Source: Streptomyces sp. CB02009 (GTDB lineage Bacteria > Actinomycetota > Actinomycetes > Streptomycetales > Streptomycetaceae). From it: DNA of 64,000 nucleotides. Of this stretch, positions 8,543 through 19,862 are shown one piece after another. Made by a program: the position numbers and the translations under genes. Position 1 is the first letter of the stretch. Each line of letters begins with the position of its first letter. The notes beneath the pieces were generated by a model. The model saw only the letters and a list, made by a program, of their open reading frames with translations, was not told the DNA's origin and searched no databases. The stretch covers positions 1 through 64,000 of the forward strand of contig NZ_LIVV01000013.1 of assembly GCF_001905825.1 (NCBI RefSeq), given 5' to 3'.

Positions 8543-8809
8543 GTGAGGGAACGAGGAAACGAGGACGCGAGGCAGCGCCGCACCGCTCCCACGACTCCGG
8601 CGGACGCCGAGGGGGAGAGCGGTGACAAGGAGGCGCGCGAGGCGGCCGAAGCGGCCGTGACGCGCCGCGCCGGTGACCGGGACCGCGCCGGTGACTCGGA
8701 CCGGGCGGGCGCGGATGGCCACCGGGCCAAGCGTCAGCGCCCGGGCATCGGACGCGAGGAGCAGACCAGGGAGCAGCAGGAGGATCAGACCCGGGACCGG
8801 GAGGCGTGA
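8543..8809 (+). CDS. Small hydrophilic protein of unknown function
   Basis: An 88-aa, highly charged protein (Arg, Glu, Asp, Gln, Ala) with no hydrophobic segment; probably disordered. The GTG at 8543 is preferred because GGAAGGAGG (8529-8537) sits five bases upstream. An earlier ATG at 8504 overlaps the preceding stop and would add 13 residues. Repeated DRDRAGDSDRAG-like blocks suggest low-complexity growth. It lies in the same direction as the DUF6479-like gene and converges on the GH1 gene. No homology-based function can be given. Confidence 0.5.
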   Translation: MRERGNEDARQRRTAPTTPADAEGESGDKEAREAAEAAVTRRAGDRDRAGDSDRAGADGHRAKRQRPGIGREEQTREQQEDQTRDREA

Positions 8810-8840
8810 CCCCTCCGCTCCTCGGGCCGATTCCGGAACG

Positions 8841-10259
<1,419 letters not shown>

Positions 10260-10295
10260 GGGGTCCTCCTGGTGCGGTGAGGCGGACGGGAAAGC

Positions 10296-10325
10296 GGCCC
10301 GGGCGCCCTCGCGGGCGTCCGGGCC
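10296..10325. terminator. GC-rich hairpin between DUF1996 gene and GH1 gene
   Basis: A 13-base inverted repeat with one mismatch (10296-10308 against 10313-10325) and a four-base loop lies just after the stop of the DUF1996 gene. It is a likely terminator or attenuator before the beta-glucosidase gene. Confidence 0.55.
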
Positions 10326-10341
10326 GGGTGCGGGTGACGGG

Positions 10342-11448
10342 TCAGGGCAGGCGGTGGTTCTCGTCCAGCACGACACCGCGTTCGGGGCGGTACAGGTCGA
10401 AGCCCCGGGTGTCGCACTGCAGGCCGCCGACGATGCAGTGGTCGACGAGGGCCTTGAGGGTGCGCTCCTCCCACGCGTTGAAGAAGTCGTAGTGGAAGGA
10501 GTAGCCGCGGCCACTGGCCAGGCGGACCTGGCTCATGTCGCCGTTGACGGGCCACGCCATCTTGAACTCGATCATCGGCAGGGCGACCGGGTGGGAGGCC
10601 GGGCACATGTTGTCGTTGGTGCCGGGCTTGACCACCGGGTACGCCATGTGGCTCTTGTGGTCGGGGGTGTCGAGGTACAGGCCGTTCCAGCAGCTGGGGG
10701 CCTGCATGCGCAGGTTCAGCTGGACGTCGGGCCGGCTCGGACAGTTCGCCGGGATGTCGGTGTTGAAGAAGCTGTCACCGCATTCCCAGCCCTCGACGAA
10801 GCCCTTGTGGGCGCGGAACTCCTCGGCGGTCTGCATCGGGTTGCCGACGACGAACCGCAGACCCTTGGGGAAGGGCCGCACGCTGCGGTAGTCGGTGACG
10901 CCGGCCTTGTAGTAGATGACCTGCGGGCCGACGGGCAGGATCTTCTGGTCGCCCTTGTACAGCGAGGGCATCCAGTACGCGGAGGCGTCCGCGGGCGCCT
11001 TGCAGGTGGTGCTGCCTCCGTAGAGCGAGGCGGTGGTGCTGGCGGCGTCGGTGGAGGTGTTGCCCATGAACGTGTGGTCGTGGGACTTGCCGAACTGGCC
11101 CGGGTAGACGATCGGGTCGTCCGGCGCGGTGTGGGTGACGGAGCAGCCGGCCTGGAACTCGTGGTGGTAGGCCGGGGGAGGGGTGGCCGTGGACGGGGTC
11201 ACCCCGGTCACCTGGGGAACGGCCGGGATGTAGCCGTCGCCGTCGGCGTCGTCCCCCGAGGGGAGCGCGGAGGCCGCCATGACATGGCCCTGGGCGGCGC
11301 CCGCCGCGTGGGCCCCGTGGGCGCTCGCGGCCGGGGCGGTGGTCTCCCCGCGGGCGGCGGCCGCGGTGTAGGTGTTCACCGTCAGGGCGGAGACGCCCAG
11401 TGCGGCGCTGAGCAGTAAGGCGGACAGGGTCCGGCCGCGGATTCTCAT
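10342..11448 (-). CDS. Secreted DUF1996 domain protein
   Basis: A 368-aa exported protein of unknown biochemical role. ATG 11448 has GGAGAAC just upstream. Residues 1-30 form a Sec signal peptide (basic start, alanine/leucine core). A His/Ala/Gly-rich linker follows. From about residue 90 the DUF1996 fold is recognised by FGKSHDHTFMGN, DASAYWMPSLY and WECGDSFF-type elements with paired cysteines. DUF1996 is common in fungal and actinobacterial secreted proteins, often with carbohydrate-active domains. It lies 27 bases after the two-CBM glycosidase gene on the same strand, so they are co-transcribed and probably act on the same polysaccharide. Confidence 0.85.
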   Translation of the reverse strand: MRIRGRTLSALLLSAALGVSALTVNTYTAAAARGETTAPAASAHGAHAAGAAQGHVMAASALPSGDDADGDGYIPAVPQVTGVTPSTATPPPAYHHEFQAGCSVTHTAPDDPIVYPGQFGKSHDHTFMGNTSTDAASTTASLYGGSTTCKAPADASAYWMPSLYKGDQKILPVGPQVIYYKAGVTDYRSVRPFPKGLRFVVGNPMQTAEEFRAHKGFVEGWECGDSFFNTDIPANCPSRPDVQLNLRMQAPSCWNGLYLDTPDHKSHMAYPVVKPGTNDNMCPASHPVALPMIEFKMAWPVNGDMSQVRLASGRGYSFHYDFFNAWEERTLKALVDHCIVGGLQCDTRGFDLYRPERGVVLDENHRLP

Positions 11449-11475
11449 CGTGTTCTCCTCGTTCTCCTCAGGGGG

Positions 11476-13659
11476 TCAGCTGTAGATGCCGAACTCGTGG
11501 AGCGAGTAGCCCCAGCCGGTGCCGCGTGCGGTGAGCTGGAGCCGGACGTACCGTGCGGTGGCACCGGTCTCGATGGTGTCGATGTCGCCGTTGCCGGTGG
11601 TGGTGGCGTGGATGGTCCGCCACGTGTCGCCGTTGTCGGAGACCTGGACCTCGTAGGCGCGGGCGTAGGCCGGATCCCAGACCAGCTGGAGGCGGTTGAA
11701 GGAGCGGACCGAGCCGAGGTCGACCCGGATCCACTGCGGGTCGCTCCAGTCGCTGGCCCAGCGGGTGGCGGTGTTGCCGTCGGTGGCGTTGGCCGCCGGG
11801 CAGGGGCAGTCGCCGTAGGAGGCCTGGGCGGAGGAGGCGGTGGTGGGCCGGTTCAGGGCGATGTTGGTGCCCGCCACCGGCGGGGCGACGACCTTGACGG
11901 ACCTGGTCTCGATGCCGGCGTTGCCGCGACCGTCCTCGGCCTGGACGTACACCTTCCACACACCCAGCTTCTCGGGCGCGGTGACGGCGAAGGCGCCGTT
12001 GCCGAGCGGGCGGTACTGCGCGTCGATCAGGCGCTTGTCGCCGTTGGCGTAGTTGCCGCTCAGGTAGATCTTGGTGGTGACGGCGTCGCCGTCGGGGTCG
12101 CGGACGTCGGCGCGGACCGTGAACTCGCCGCCGGCGGGAGCCGATCCGGCGGGCGTGACCGTCATGTTGCTGATGACCGGCGGGGTATTGTCCCCGGCTG
12201 TGGAGCCGGTGTACGCCTTCTTGAGGGCGTAGTACGAGAGGCGCTTGAGGCCGTCGGGGAGCAGGTTGAACCAGATGCCGCCGAAGTCGTGCTCGGTGCC
12301 GTAGTGGAAGACGGTCGCGCCGAGGGCGACGCCCTGGTGGCCGGTGACGCAGTTCCAGGCCTTGGTGTACCCGTCGGCCTTCTGGACGTCGGTGGGTTCG
12401 TCGGGGACGCCGTTGGCGTCCTTGGGGGTCTCCCATTCGCCGGCCGGTCCGGTCTCGGTGATGATGTACGGCTTGGTGTAGCCGCCCTCCACCCAGTCCT
12501 CGCGGACCCCGCAGATGTCGCCGTAGGCGTTCATCGAGTAGAGGTCCAGGTCGGGCGCGTTGCGCTTGTAGTAGGGCCAGGCGCCGGTCCACGCGTCCGT
12601 GGAGGTCACGGGGTGGTCGGGGTCGATGGAGTGGATCTTCTTCGCGACGTCGTTGACGAACGTCGTGTACGCGTTGCGCTGGGCCTCCAGCTCGGTGCCG
12701 CTGTAGCAGTTCTGCAGGCCGAGGACGGACTCGTTGCCGACGTTCCACATCAGGGTGGCGGGGTGGGACTTGTAGGTGTCGACCCACTTCGCGAACTCGG
12801 TGAGCATGGTGCTCTTGTACGCGGTGTCCGTCACGTAGTTGACGCAGCCGCCGGAGCCCGGGCCGCCGCCCGGCTGGAGCCAGAAGCCGTTGATCACCTT
12901 GACGCCGTTGGCGGCGGCCGCGTCGAGCAGCGGCTTGGTGCCGGCGTCGGTTCCCCAGGTGCGGACGGTGTTGACGCCCATGGACTTCACATCCGGCATG
13001 TAGCGGGGGCCGTCGGCCATCGAGGGGCCCCAGGTGACACCCTTGACGGTGTACGGCTGCCCGCCCACCGTCAGCTGCCAGTTGCCCTGCGTACCGCTCA
13101 CGCGGACGGCTCCGCCGGGCTCGGGCTGCGCGGATCCGCCGCCGTACACCTGGAACTCCCACAGGGAGTAGCCGTAGCCGGTGCCCCGGGTGATCCCCTG
13201 GAGGCGTACGTAGCGGCCCTTGCCGGTCACCGCCAGCTCGTCGGTGCCCCCGTCGCCCGCGGTCACGGACTTGACGGTGCGCCAGTCGGACCCGTTGTCG
13301 GAGAGCTGGATGTCGTACGCCTTGCCGTAGGCGCCCTCCCAGTTCAGGACGACGCGGCTGACGTCCGCGCTGCTGCCCAGGTCGACCTGGATCCACTGGG
13401 CGTCGCTCCACTGGCTCGCCCAGCGGGTTCCGGTGAGGTCGCCGTCGAACGCGGCGGAGGCGGCCCAGGCGGCGCCCTCGTTCGAGGAGGCGGTGGCGGT
13501 CTTCCCCTGGGAGAGGAGGGTCTCCGCGGCGGCGGCGGGTGCGGCGGTGAGTGCGGTCGCCGAGGTGGCGAGCAGGGCACCCAGGGAGACGAGTGAGCCT
13601 GTCGTGCGGGCGCGGTCGCGGGCGCGCCTTCGTGTCGTGGGGGTACGGGTCGCGGTCAT
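11476..13659 (-). CDS. Secreted glycoside hydrolase (clan GH-A-like) with N- and C-terminal discoidin/CBM32-type domains
   Basis: A 727-aa extracellular enzyme. Signal peptide 1-46; ATG 13659 has AGGAG six bases upstream. Domain order: F5/8-type (CBM32-like) module about 47-190; a TIM-barrel hydrolase about 200-500 with MWNVGNES (acid/base glutamate) and YIITETGP (nucleophile glutamate); an Ig-like or cadherin-like module about 510-600; a second F5/8-type module about 605-727. Both end modules share GTGWGYSLHEF / GTGYGYSLWEF and TRWAS motifs. The barrel resembles GH2/GH72-like proteins acting on beta-glucans, but the exact family is uncertain. The GH55-like neighbour argues for beta-1,3-glucan as substrate. 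Confidence 0.85.
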   Translation of the reverse strand: MTATRTPTTRRRARDRARTTGSLVSLGALLATSATALTAAPAAAAETLLSQGKTATASSNEGAAWAASAAFDGDLTGTRWASQWSDAQWIQVDLGSSADVSRVVLNWEGAYGKAYDIQLSDNGSDWRTVKSVTAGDGGTDELAVTGKGRYVRLQGITRGTGYGYSLWEFQVYGGGSAQPEPGGAVRVSGTQGNWQLTVGGQPYTVKGVTWGPSMADGPRYMPDVKSMGVNTVRTWGTDAGTKPLLDAAAANGVKVINGFWLQPGGGPGSGGCVNYVTDTAYKSTMLTEFAKWVDTYKSHPATLMWNVGNESVLGLQNCYSGTELEAQRNAYTTFVNDVAKKIHSIDPDHPVTSTDAWTGAWPYYKRNAPDLDLYSMNAYGDICGVREDWVEGGYTKPYIITETGPAGEWETPKDANGVPDEPTDVQKADGYTKAWNCVTGHQGVALGATVFHYGTEHDFGGIWFNLLPDGLKRLSYYALKKAYTGSTAGDNTPPVISNMTVTPAGSAPAGGEFTVRADVRDPDGDAVTTKIYLSGNYANGDKRLIDAQYRPLGNGAFAVTAPEKLGVWKVYVQAEDGRGNAGIETRSVKVVAPPVAGTNIALNRPTTASSAQASYGDCPCPAANATDGNTATRWASDWSDPQWIRVDLGSVRSFNRLQLVWDPAYARAYEVQVSDNGDTWRTIHATTTGNGDIDTIETGATARYVRLQLTARGTGWGYSLHEFGIYS

Positions 13660-13694
13660 GGACGCTCCTGGACGGAGGGGGGGAGGGGGGATCG

Positions 13695-13736
13695 CCTTCC
13701 GGGCGGCGCGGCGGGGACTGGGCGCCGCCCGGAAGG
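13695..13736. terminator. Strong hairpin between the two secreted glycosidase genes
   Basis: CCTTCCGGGCGGCGC (13695-13709) is perfectly repeated in inverted form at 13722-13736 with a 12-base loop. It is the second of two hairpins downstream of the GH55-like gene on the minus strand, and probably terminates or attenuates its transcript. Confidence 0.7.
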
Positions 13737-13746
13737 GGTGAGAAGG

Positions 13747-13776
13747 CCGGGACGCGCCTCACGGGGCGCGTCCCGG
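13747..13776. terminator. Hairpin directly after the GH55-like gene
   Basis: CCGGGACGCGCC (13747-13758) pairs perfectly with GGCGCGTCCCGG (13765-13776) around a six-base loop, nine bases after the stop of the GH55-like gene. It forms a tandem terminator with 13695-13736. Confidence 0.7.
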
Positions 13777-13784
13777 CGGGACCG

Positions 13785-15980
13785 TCAGGGGAAGGAGACG
13801 ACGGTGGACGGCACGGTCGAGGTGCCGGCGGGGACCGTGGACGCCCCGGTGTCGTTGATGACGTGGTTGTAGTGGCCCATGCCGCCGAGCGACACGACCA
13901 GGAGGCTGTGGAACTTCACGCCCGGCTTGACGGGTGCCTTGAAGCCGTGGTCCTGGCGGATGTTCGGGTCCACGTTGTAGTTGCAGTAGCTGCCGAGGCC
14001 CCAGGCCTCGTGGGTGTTCACGGAGTCGTCGACCCGGTAGGCCGCGTACCCCTTCGTCGCGCCGTTCTGGATGGCGGCCTGGTTCGGCGCGTCGTACGCC
14101 TTCTCGTTCTGGTAGAAGATCGTGCGGCCGCGCTCGCCGTACCACTCGACGTCGTACTTGTTGAAGTGCTCGACGAACAGACCGGTGGCGAGCACGTCGT
14201 CGCCGTTGACGCGGACGCCGTAGTCGGCCCGGTTGGTCTCCCAGCCGACGCCCTCGCCGTGGTCGGCGCGCCACACCCAGGTGTGGTCGATGATGGCGTC
14301 GTCGCTGTTCACGACCACGCTGGTGGTGGCCTTGCCCGCGCCGGCGCCGCCGATGCGGACGTAGACGTCCTGCACGGTGGTCGGGTTGGCGGCGTGGTCG
14401 GCGGAGGAGTTCTGCGGCCCGAGCTCCAGCAGGGTCGGGGAGTTGACCGGGCCGGCGTCGATCAGGAAGCCGGCCAGGCGGACGCCGTCGACGTCGGCGA
14501 CCTTCATCGCGGTGACGCCGTTGTCCGGGATGATCGTGGCGAGGCCGAGGCCGAGCACGACGGTGTTCGCCCGGTTCACGTTGATGGTCTGGTCGACGTG
14601 GTAGACGCCCGGGGTGAACAGCAGGTGCAGGCCCTGGGACAGCGCCTGGTTGATCGTGGCGGCGGTCGCGCCCGGCTTGACCACGTAGAACTGGCTCAGC
14701 GGGATCGACTCGCCCTGCGGGGCGCCGTTGGCCCAGCTGGTGCCGCGGGCGTTGACGCGCTTGGCGGGGGCGAAGACCTTGTACTCGTTGCCGTCGAGGT
14801 AGAGGTACGGCTTCTCGCGGGAGACCGGCGTGGTGTCGAGCGTGGTGTAGCGGGGCTCCGGGAAGGAGGTGGCCGGGGCGCCCTCGACGCCGGAGAAGGT
14901 CTGGTTCCAGACGCTGTTGGACCAGCCGCCGATGGTGCTCTCGCGGGTGTACCACTGCTGCTGGGAGTAGTTGCCGATCTGGCCGTCGATCTTGGAGTCG
15001 GCGATGTAGCCGCCGCTGGCCCATCCGTAGCCGTTCGGTGCCAGGTTGAGGCCGCCCTTGACGTGCATGCGGCGGAACGAGGAGGCCTGCGAGACGGCCC
15101 ACCGGTCGGTGCCGTTGACCGGGTTCAGGGTCAGGCCCTCGGCGCCGCGCCAGAAGTTCTGGGTGGCGTTGCCGTTGAACCAGCCGGCGTCGACGGTCAC
15201 GTCACCGTTGATGGTGGTGTCGCCGGGGCGCAGACCGAGGCCGGCGATCTGGGTGTAGAAGCCGATCTGGGCGTTGAGGCCGTTGTACGTGCCCGGCTTG
15301 AAGAGGAAGGCGTGCCGGCCGCTGCCGAACTGGGCCGACTCCTGCTCCTGGAAGACCTGGTCCAGCTTGGCCTGGATGCCGGGGGTGGCCGGGTCGAAGA
15401 CGTGCACGTTGGGGCCGAGGTCGCCGCCGCCGGGGAGCGTCGGGCCGGTCCCGCCGGTGGTGCCGAAGACCTGGAACTCCCAGAGGGAGAAGCCGTATCC
15501 GGTGGCCCGGGTGAGGCCGTTCATACGGATGTAGCGGCCGGTGCCGGAGAGCGTGACGTTGTCGGTGCCTCCGTCGCCCGCGCTGACGGTGGTGACCGTC
15601 CGCCAGTCGGTGCCGTTCTCGGAGGCCTGGATGTCGTAGCTCTTGCCGTAGGCCGCTTCCCAGGTGAGGACGGCGTGGCTGAGCGTGGCGCTGCTGCCGA
15701 GGTCGACCTGGATCCACTGGGCGTCCTGCCAGGCACTGGCCCAGCGGGTGCCGGTGAGGTCGCCGTCGACCGCGGCGGAGGCGGAGAAGGCACCGCCCTC
15801 GGTGGAGGAGGCGGTCGCGGTCTTCCCCTGGGAGAGCAGGGTGGGGGCCGCTTGCGCCGTCGTGGCGGGGGCGAGGGCGAGGAGGCTGCCGGCCAGCGAG
15901 GTGACAAGTGCGCCGACGGTGGCCCGGCGGACGCGTGAGGCGGGTCGCCGGAAGACCGGCGGGGACCCGAGGGAAGACAT
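13785..15980 (-). CDS. Secreted GH55-like exo-beta-1,3-glucanase with N-terminal CBM32-type domain
   Basis: A 731-aa exported protein; ATG 15980 has AGAGGAG upstream. Signal peptide about 1-43. A discoidin/CBM32-like module (about 44-185) closely matches the one in the adjacent glycosidase (both begin TLLSQGKTATASS). From about 200 to the end are two right-handed beta-helix regions with NVHVFDPATPG, AFLFKPGTYNGLN, LLFTPGVYHVDQTI and LGLGLATIIPDNGV, the pattern of bacterial GH55 laminarinases (often misannotated as adenylyl cyclase). GH55 enzymes release glucose from beta-1,3-glucan ends. Family assignment rests on recalled sequence similarity. The operator at 16012-16027 precedes it. Confidence 0.85.
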   Translation of the reverse strand: MSSLGSPPVFRRPASRVRRATVGALVTSLAGSLLALAPATTAQAAPTLLSQGKTATASSTEGGAFSASAAVDGDLTGTRWASAWQDAQWIQVDLGSSATLSHAVLTWEAAYGKSYDIQASENGTDWRTVTTVSAGDGGTDNVTLSGTGRYIRMNGLTRATGYGFSLWEFQVFGTTGGTGPTLPGGGDLGPNVHVFDPATPGIQAKLDQVFQEQESAQFGSGRHAFLFKPGTYNGLNAQIGFYTQIAGLGLRPGDTTINGDVTVDAGWFNGNATQNFWRGAEGLTLNPVNGTDRWAVSQASSFRRMHVKGGLNLAPNGYGWASGGYIADSKIDGQIGNYSQQQWYTRESTIGGWSNSVWNQTFSGVEGAPATSFPEPRYTTLDTTPVSREKPYLYLDGNEYKVFAPAKRVNARGTSWANGAPQGESIPLSQFYVVKPGATAATINQALSQGLHLLFTPGVYHVDQTINVNRANTVVLGLGLATIIPDNGVTAMKVADVDGVRLAGFLIDAGPVNSPTLLELGPQNSSADHAANPTTVQDVYVRIGGAGAGKATTSVVVNSDDAIIDHTWVWRADHGEGVGWETNRADYGVRVNGDDVLATGLFVEHFNKYDVEWYGERGRTIFYQNEKAYDAPNQAAIQNGATKGYAAYRVDDSVNTHEAWGLGSYCNYNVDPNIRQDHGFKAPVKPGVKFHSLLVVSLGGMGHYNHVINDTGASTVPAGTSTVPSTVVSFP

Positions 15981-16011
15981 GGGGTCTCCTCTGGATACAT
16001 GGGGGAAACGT

Positions 16012-16027
16012 GGGAGAGCGCTCTCCC
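16012..16027. promoter_or_regulatory. Perfect LacI/CebR-type operator
   Basis: GGGAGAGCGCTCTCCC is a perfect 16-base palindrome with a GAGCGCTC centre, as in operators bound by LacI-family regulators such as CebR. It lies between the -10-like element and the start codon of the GH55-like gene and about 145 bases upstream of the divergent LacI gene, which most likely binds it. Confidence 0.8.
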
Positions 16028-16029
16028 GA

Positions 16030-16060
16030 AACCTTGCCCGCAGGGCGAGTTGGCGGTCAA
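16030..16060 (-). promoter_or_regulatory. Promoter candidate of the GH55-like gene
   Basis: Read on the minus strand, TTGACC (16060-16055) and AAGGTT (16035-16030) are separated by 19 bases, a loose match to a vegetative promoter. The palindrome at 16012-16027 would cover the transcription start, consistent with repression. Confidence 0.4.
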
Positions 16061-16171
16061 GGCGTATGACATGACTTTTCTTTTGGCTTTCATTAAGTGT
16101 CGACGCCAACCGTTTCCGGCCAGGCGTGGACCGTCCTCCCACCGGACACACGACACCGTTAAGGTGCGCAG

Positions 16172-17191
16172 GTGGGGAATCGAGGACCGACTCTGGAAGA
16201 CGTCGCACGCGAGGCGGGGGTGTCACGCGCGACGGTGTCCCGCGTCGTCAACGGCGTGCGCAACGTGGCCCCCGACATCCAGCGGAGCGTGCAGGAGGCC
16301 ATCGCCCGCATCGGCTACACGCCCAACCAGGCGGCCCGCTCCCTGGTCACCCGGCGCACCGGGACCGTGGCCCTGGTCCTCTCCGCCACGGGCCGGTCCT
16401 TCACCGCCCGGGTGTTCTCCGACCCGTTCTTCGGACGCGTCGTGGACGGCGTCCTGCCGGTCCTGCGCCGCCGCGCGATCCAGCCCGTGCTGCTCGTCGC
16501 CGAGTCCGAGCAGGCCAGGGCCCAGCTCGTCGAGTACCTGCGGCAGGGTGGCGCGGACGGAGCCCTGGTCGTGCCGCTGGACGAGAACGACCCGCTCCCG
16601 TCGATGCTGGTGGAGGCGGGCCTGCCCACGGTCCTCTTCGGCCGCCCCCGCGACGGAGAGCGGTGCGGCTACGTCGACCTCGACAACCCGGCCGGCGCAC
16701 GCCTCGCGGCGGAGCACCTGTGGTCGGTCGGCCGGCGCCGCCCGGCCACCATCGCCGCGCCGGTCACCGCCCCCACGGCGGACGAACGCCTCGACGGTTT
16801 CCGGGAGGCGTTCGCGGCGCACGGGGTGACGGCGGTCCCCGTCGTACGGGGCCGGTTCACGGTGGAGAGCGGCAGGCGCGCCATGGCGAGGCTCCTGAAG
16901 GACCACCCGGAGATCGACGCCGTGTTCGCCGCCAACGACCTGATGGCGCAGGGCGCCTGCCAGTACCTGCGTGAGCAGGGGGTCTCCGTCCCCGGCCAGG
17001 TGGCCGTGGTGGGCTTCGACGACTCGGTGGCGGCGCGGAAGTCCCGGCCCCAGCTGACCACGGTGCGCCAGCCCGTGGAGCGCATGGCGGCCGCGATGGC
17101 CGCACTCCTCGTCGAGCAGCTCGACGGCGCCCCGGCCGGGACCACCGCGAAGGTGTTCGCACCGGTGCTGGTCGTACGCGAGTCCGCCTGA
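16172..17191 (+). CDS. LacI-family regulator of the beta-glucan cluster
   Basis: DNA-binding repressor, 339 aa. GTG 16172 follows AAGGT by six bases. The N-terminal HTH reads LEDVAREAGVSRATVSRVVN, then hinge PNQAARSLVTRR; the sensor domain includes AVFAANDLMAQGA and VVGFDDSVAARKS. It is transcribed divergently from the GH55-like gene across the GAGCGCTC palindrome. By analogy with CebR-type regulators a disaccharide (for example laminaribiose or cellobiose) is the likely inducer; this is inference. Confidence 0.92.
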   Translation: MGNRGPTLEDVAREAGVSRATVSRVVNGVRNVAPDIQRSVQEAIARIGYTPNQAARSLVTRRTGTVALVLSATGRSFTARVFSDPFFGRVVDGVLPVLRRRAIQPVLLVAESEQARAQLVEYLRQGGADGALVVPLDENDPLPSMLVEAGLPTVLFGRPRDGERCGYVDLDNPAGARLAAEHLWSVGRRRPATIAAPVTAPTADERLDGFREAFAAHGVTAVPVVRGRFTVESGRRAMARLLKDHPEIDAVFAANDLMAQGACQYLREQGVSVPGQVAVVGFDDSVAARKSRPQLTTVRQPVERMAAAMAALLVEQLDGAPAGTTAKVFAPVLVVRESA

Positions 17192-17255
17192 CCGTCCCGT
17201 GACGGCGGGCCCGCGCCGGGCACGGAGCCCGTTCCCGCCGGTCGCCTCCCGTCCG

Positions 17256-18287
17256 TCACGCCTCCAGGGCGTCGAGGACGGCGAGCTGCTCCATGACACG
17301 GTCGGCGGACCAGGTGTCGAGCCAGGCCGCGAACTCTCCTCCGTAGGCGCGGGGGACGGACTCCACGCGCATCACGAGGGCGAGATAGACCCGGTAGAGC
17401 GCGAGGCGGACGCGGGCGCCGGTGTCGAGGGTCAGGGCGGGAGCGACGGAGCGGTACCCGGCCAGGAGGTCGGTGTCGTCCTCGGCCGCGCCGAGCGGAT
17501 CGACTCCGACGAGCTCGGCCAGCGGATCACCGAAGAAGGCGCGCTCTCCGTCGATCAGCCCGCTCAGGCGCCACGGACCCTCCCCGTCGCGGGCGAGGAC
17601 GACGTTGCCCTCCCAGGCGTCGAAGTGGACGAGCGCGGCCCGGCGCACCTCGGCGATCCGGTGCCCGAACCGTACGGGCAGCCCCGCGAGGAACCCGGTG
17701 GGGGCGGGCAGGGCGACATCGAACCGGTGAGCGTCGGCGAGGACGGCGTGCAGCATGGCGGTGAACGCGGCCGGCCAGTCCGGGGCCGAGAGCCCAGCGG
17801 CGGGCTGCGGGTAGCCGTACGCCGGACCGGTCACGGCGGCGATCCGGGCCAGGCACGCGCCCAGCCGACGGCGCAGCGCCGCGCGATCGGCCGGGGCGAT
17901 CCGGTCGCGCCCGGCGTGCCAGGTGGTGCCGTCGACGTAGGAGAGGAGCAGCCACTCCGCGGGGGCGCAGGGACCGGCGGGTTCATGGTGCAGGACGGTC
18001 GGCACCCGGACGCCCGTCGTGGCGGCGAGGCGGTGGAAGAGGGCCTCGGTGCCGAGGAGCCCCCGCTCGTGGGTGAGGGCGGGGGTGCTCGCCGCGGGCG
18101 CGGTCTTGAGCACCAGGCGCCGCCCGTCGGAGAGTTCGAGCAACCGGGCGGAGTTGTAGAGGCCGCCGCTGAGGGCGGTCTCCCGGACGACCGCCGCCGG
18201 GCCGAGGACGCGGCGGAGCCGTGCGGCGGCGAGCTCGTCGCCTCGGCCGGACCTCGGTGGCGGGGACGGCACGGAGCCGGCGGCCAT
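17256..18287 (-). CDS. Aminoglycoside-phosphotransferase-like (APH family) kinase
   Basis: Soluble protein-kinase-like small-molecule kinase, 343 aa. ATG 18287 is chosen because AGGAG lies five bases upstream; GTG 18293 would overlap it. Landmarks: RLVLKTAP (nucleotide-binding lysine), the Brenner motif VHFDAWEGNVVL with catalytic Asp and metal-binding Asn, and LIDGERAFFGDP equivalent to the DFG aspartate. APH-family members phosphorylate aminoglycosides, choline, homoserine or ketoamines; the substrate here cannot be told. The gene stands alone between the LacI regulator and the GH1 gene. Confidence 0.85.
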   Translation of the reverse strand: MAAGSVPSPPPRSGRGDELAAARLRRVLGPAAVVRETALSGGLYNSARLLELSDGRRLVLKTAPAASTPALTHERGLLGTEALFHRLAATTGVRVPTVLHHEPAGPCAPAEWLLLSYVDGTTWHAGRDRIAPADRAALRRRLGACLARIAAVTGPAYGYPQPAAGLSAPDWPAAFTAMLHAVLADAHRFDVALPAPTGFLAGLPVRFGHRIAEVRRAALVHFDAWEGNVVLARDGEGPWRLSGLIDGERAFFGDPLAELVGVDPLGAAEDDTDLLAGYRSVAPALTLDTGARVRLALYRVYLALVMRVESVPRAYGGEFAAWLDTWSADRVMEQLAVLDALEA

Positions 18288-18342
18288 GGACACTCCTGCG
18301 GGGGATGCCGACGAAGGGGAGGGGGGTTGGGCAGCGTGAGGT

Positions 18343-18371
18343 GGAGAGGGGGAGAGGGGGAGAGGGGGAGA
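18343..18371. repeat. GGAGAGGG octamer tandem repeat
   Basis: About 3.6 perfect copies of the 8-base unit GGAGAGGG lie between the kinase start and the terminator of the GH1 gene. A simple-sequence tract; no function suggested. Confidence 0.8.
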
Positions 18372-18376
18372 CCCGT

Positions 18377-18411
18377 GGAAGGCCGCCCCGGTGGTGCCGG
18401 GGCGGCCTTCC
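18377..18411. terminator. Terminator of the GH1-importer operon
   Basis: GGAAGGCCGCCCCGG (18377-18391) and its perfect inverted copy (18397-18411) enclose the five-base loop TGGTG. It lies 25 bases after the GH1 stop codon (minus strand) and is the strongest rho-independent-like stem in this part of the window, though it lacks a clear T-tract. Confidence 0.8.
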
Positions 18412-18435
18412 GGAGGTGCGCGACGTGGCGTCCGG

Positions 18436-19827
<1,392 letters not shown>

Positions 19828-19862
19828 GGGGAACCTCTTCGTGATGGGTGTGGAGAGGGACG

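Noticed and set aside
11497..15938. Two long + strand open frames of 699 and 795 codons
   Set aside because: They mirror the two secreted glycosidase genes; Val/Gly/Asp-rich composition without domains identifies them as antisense shadows.
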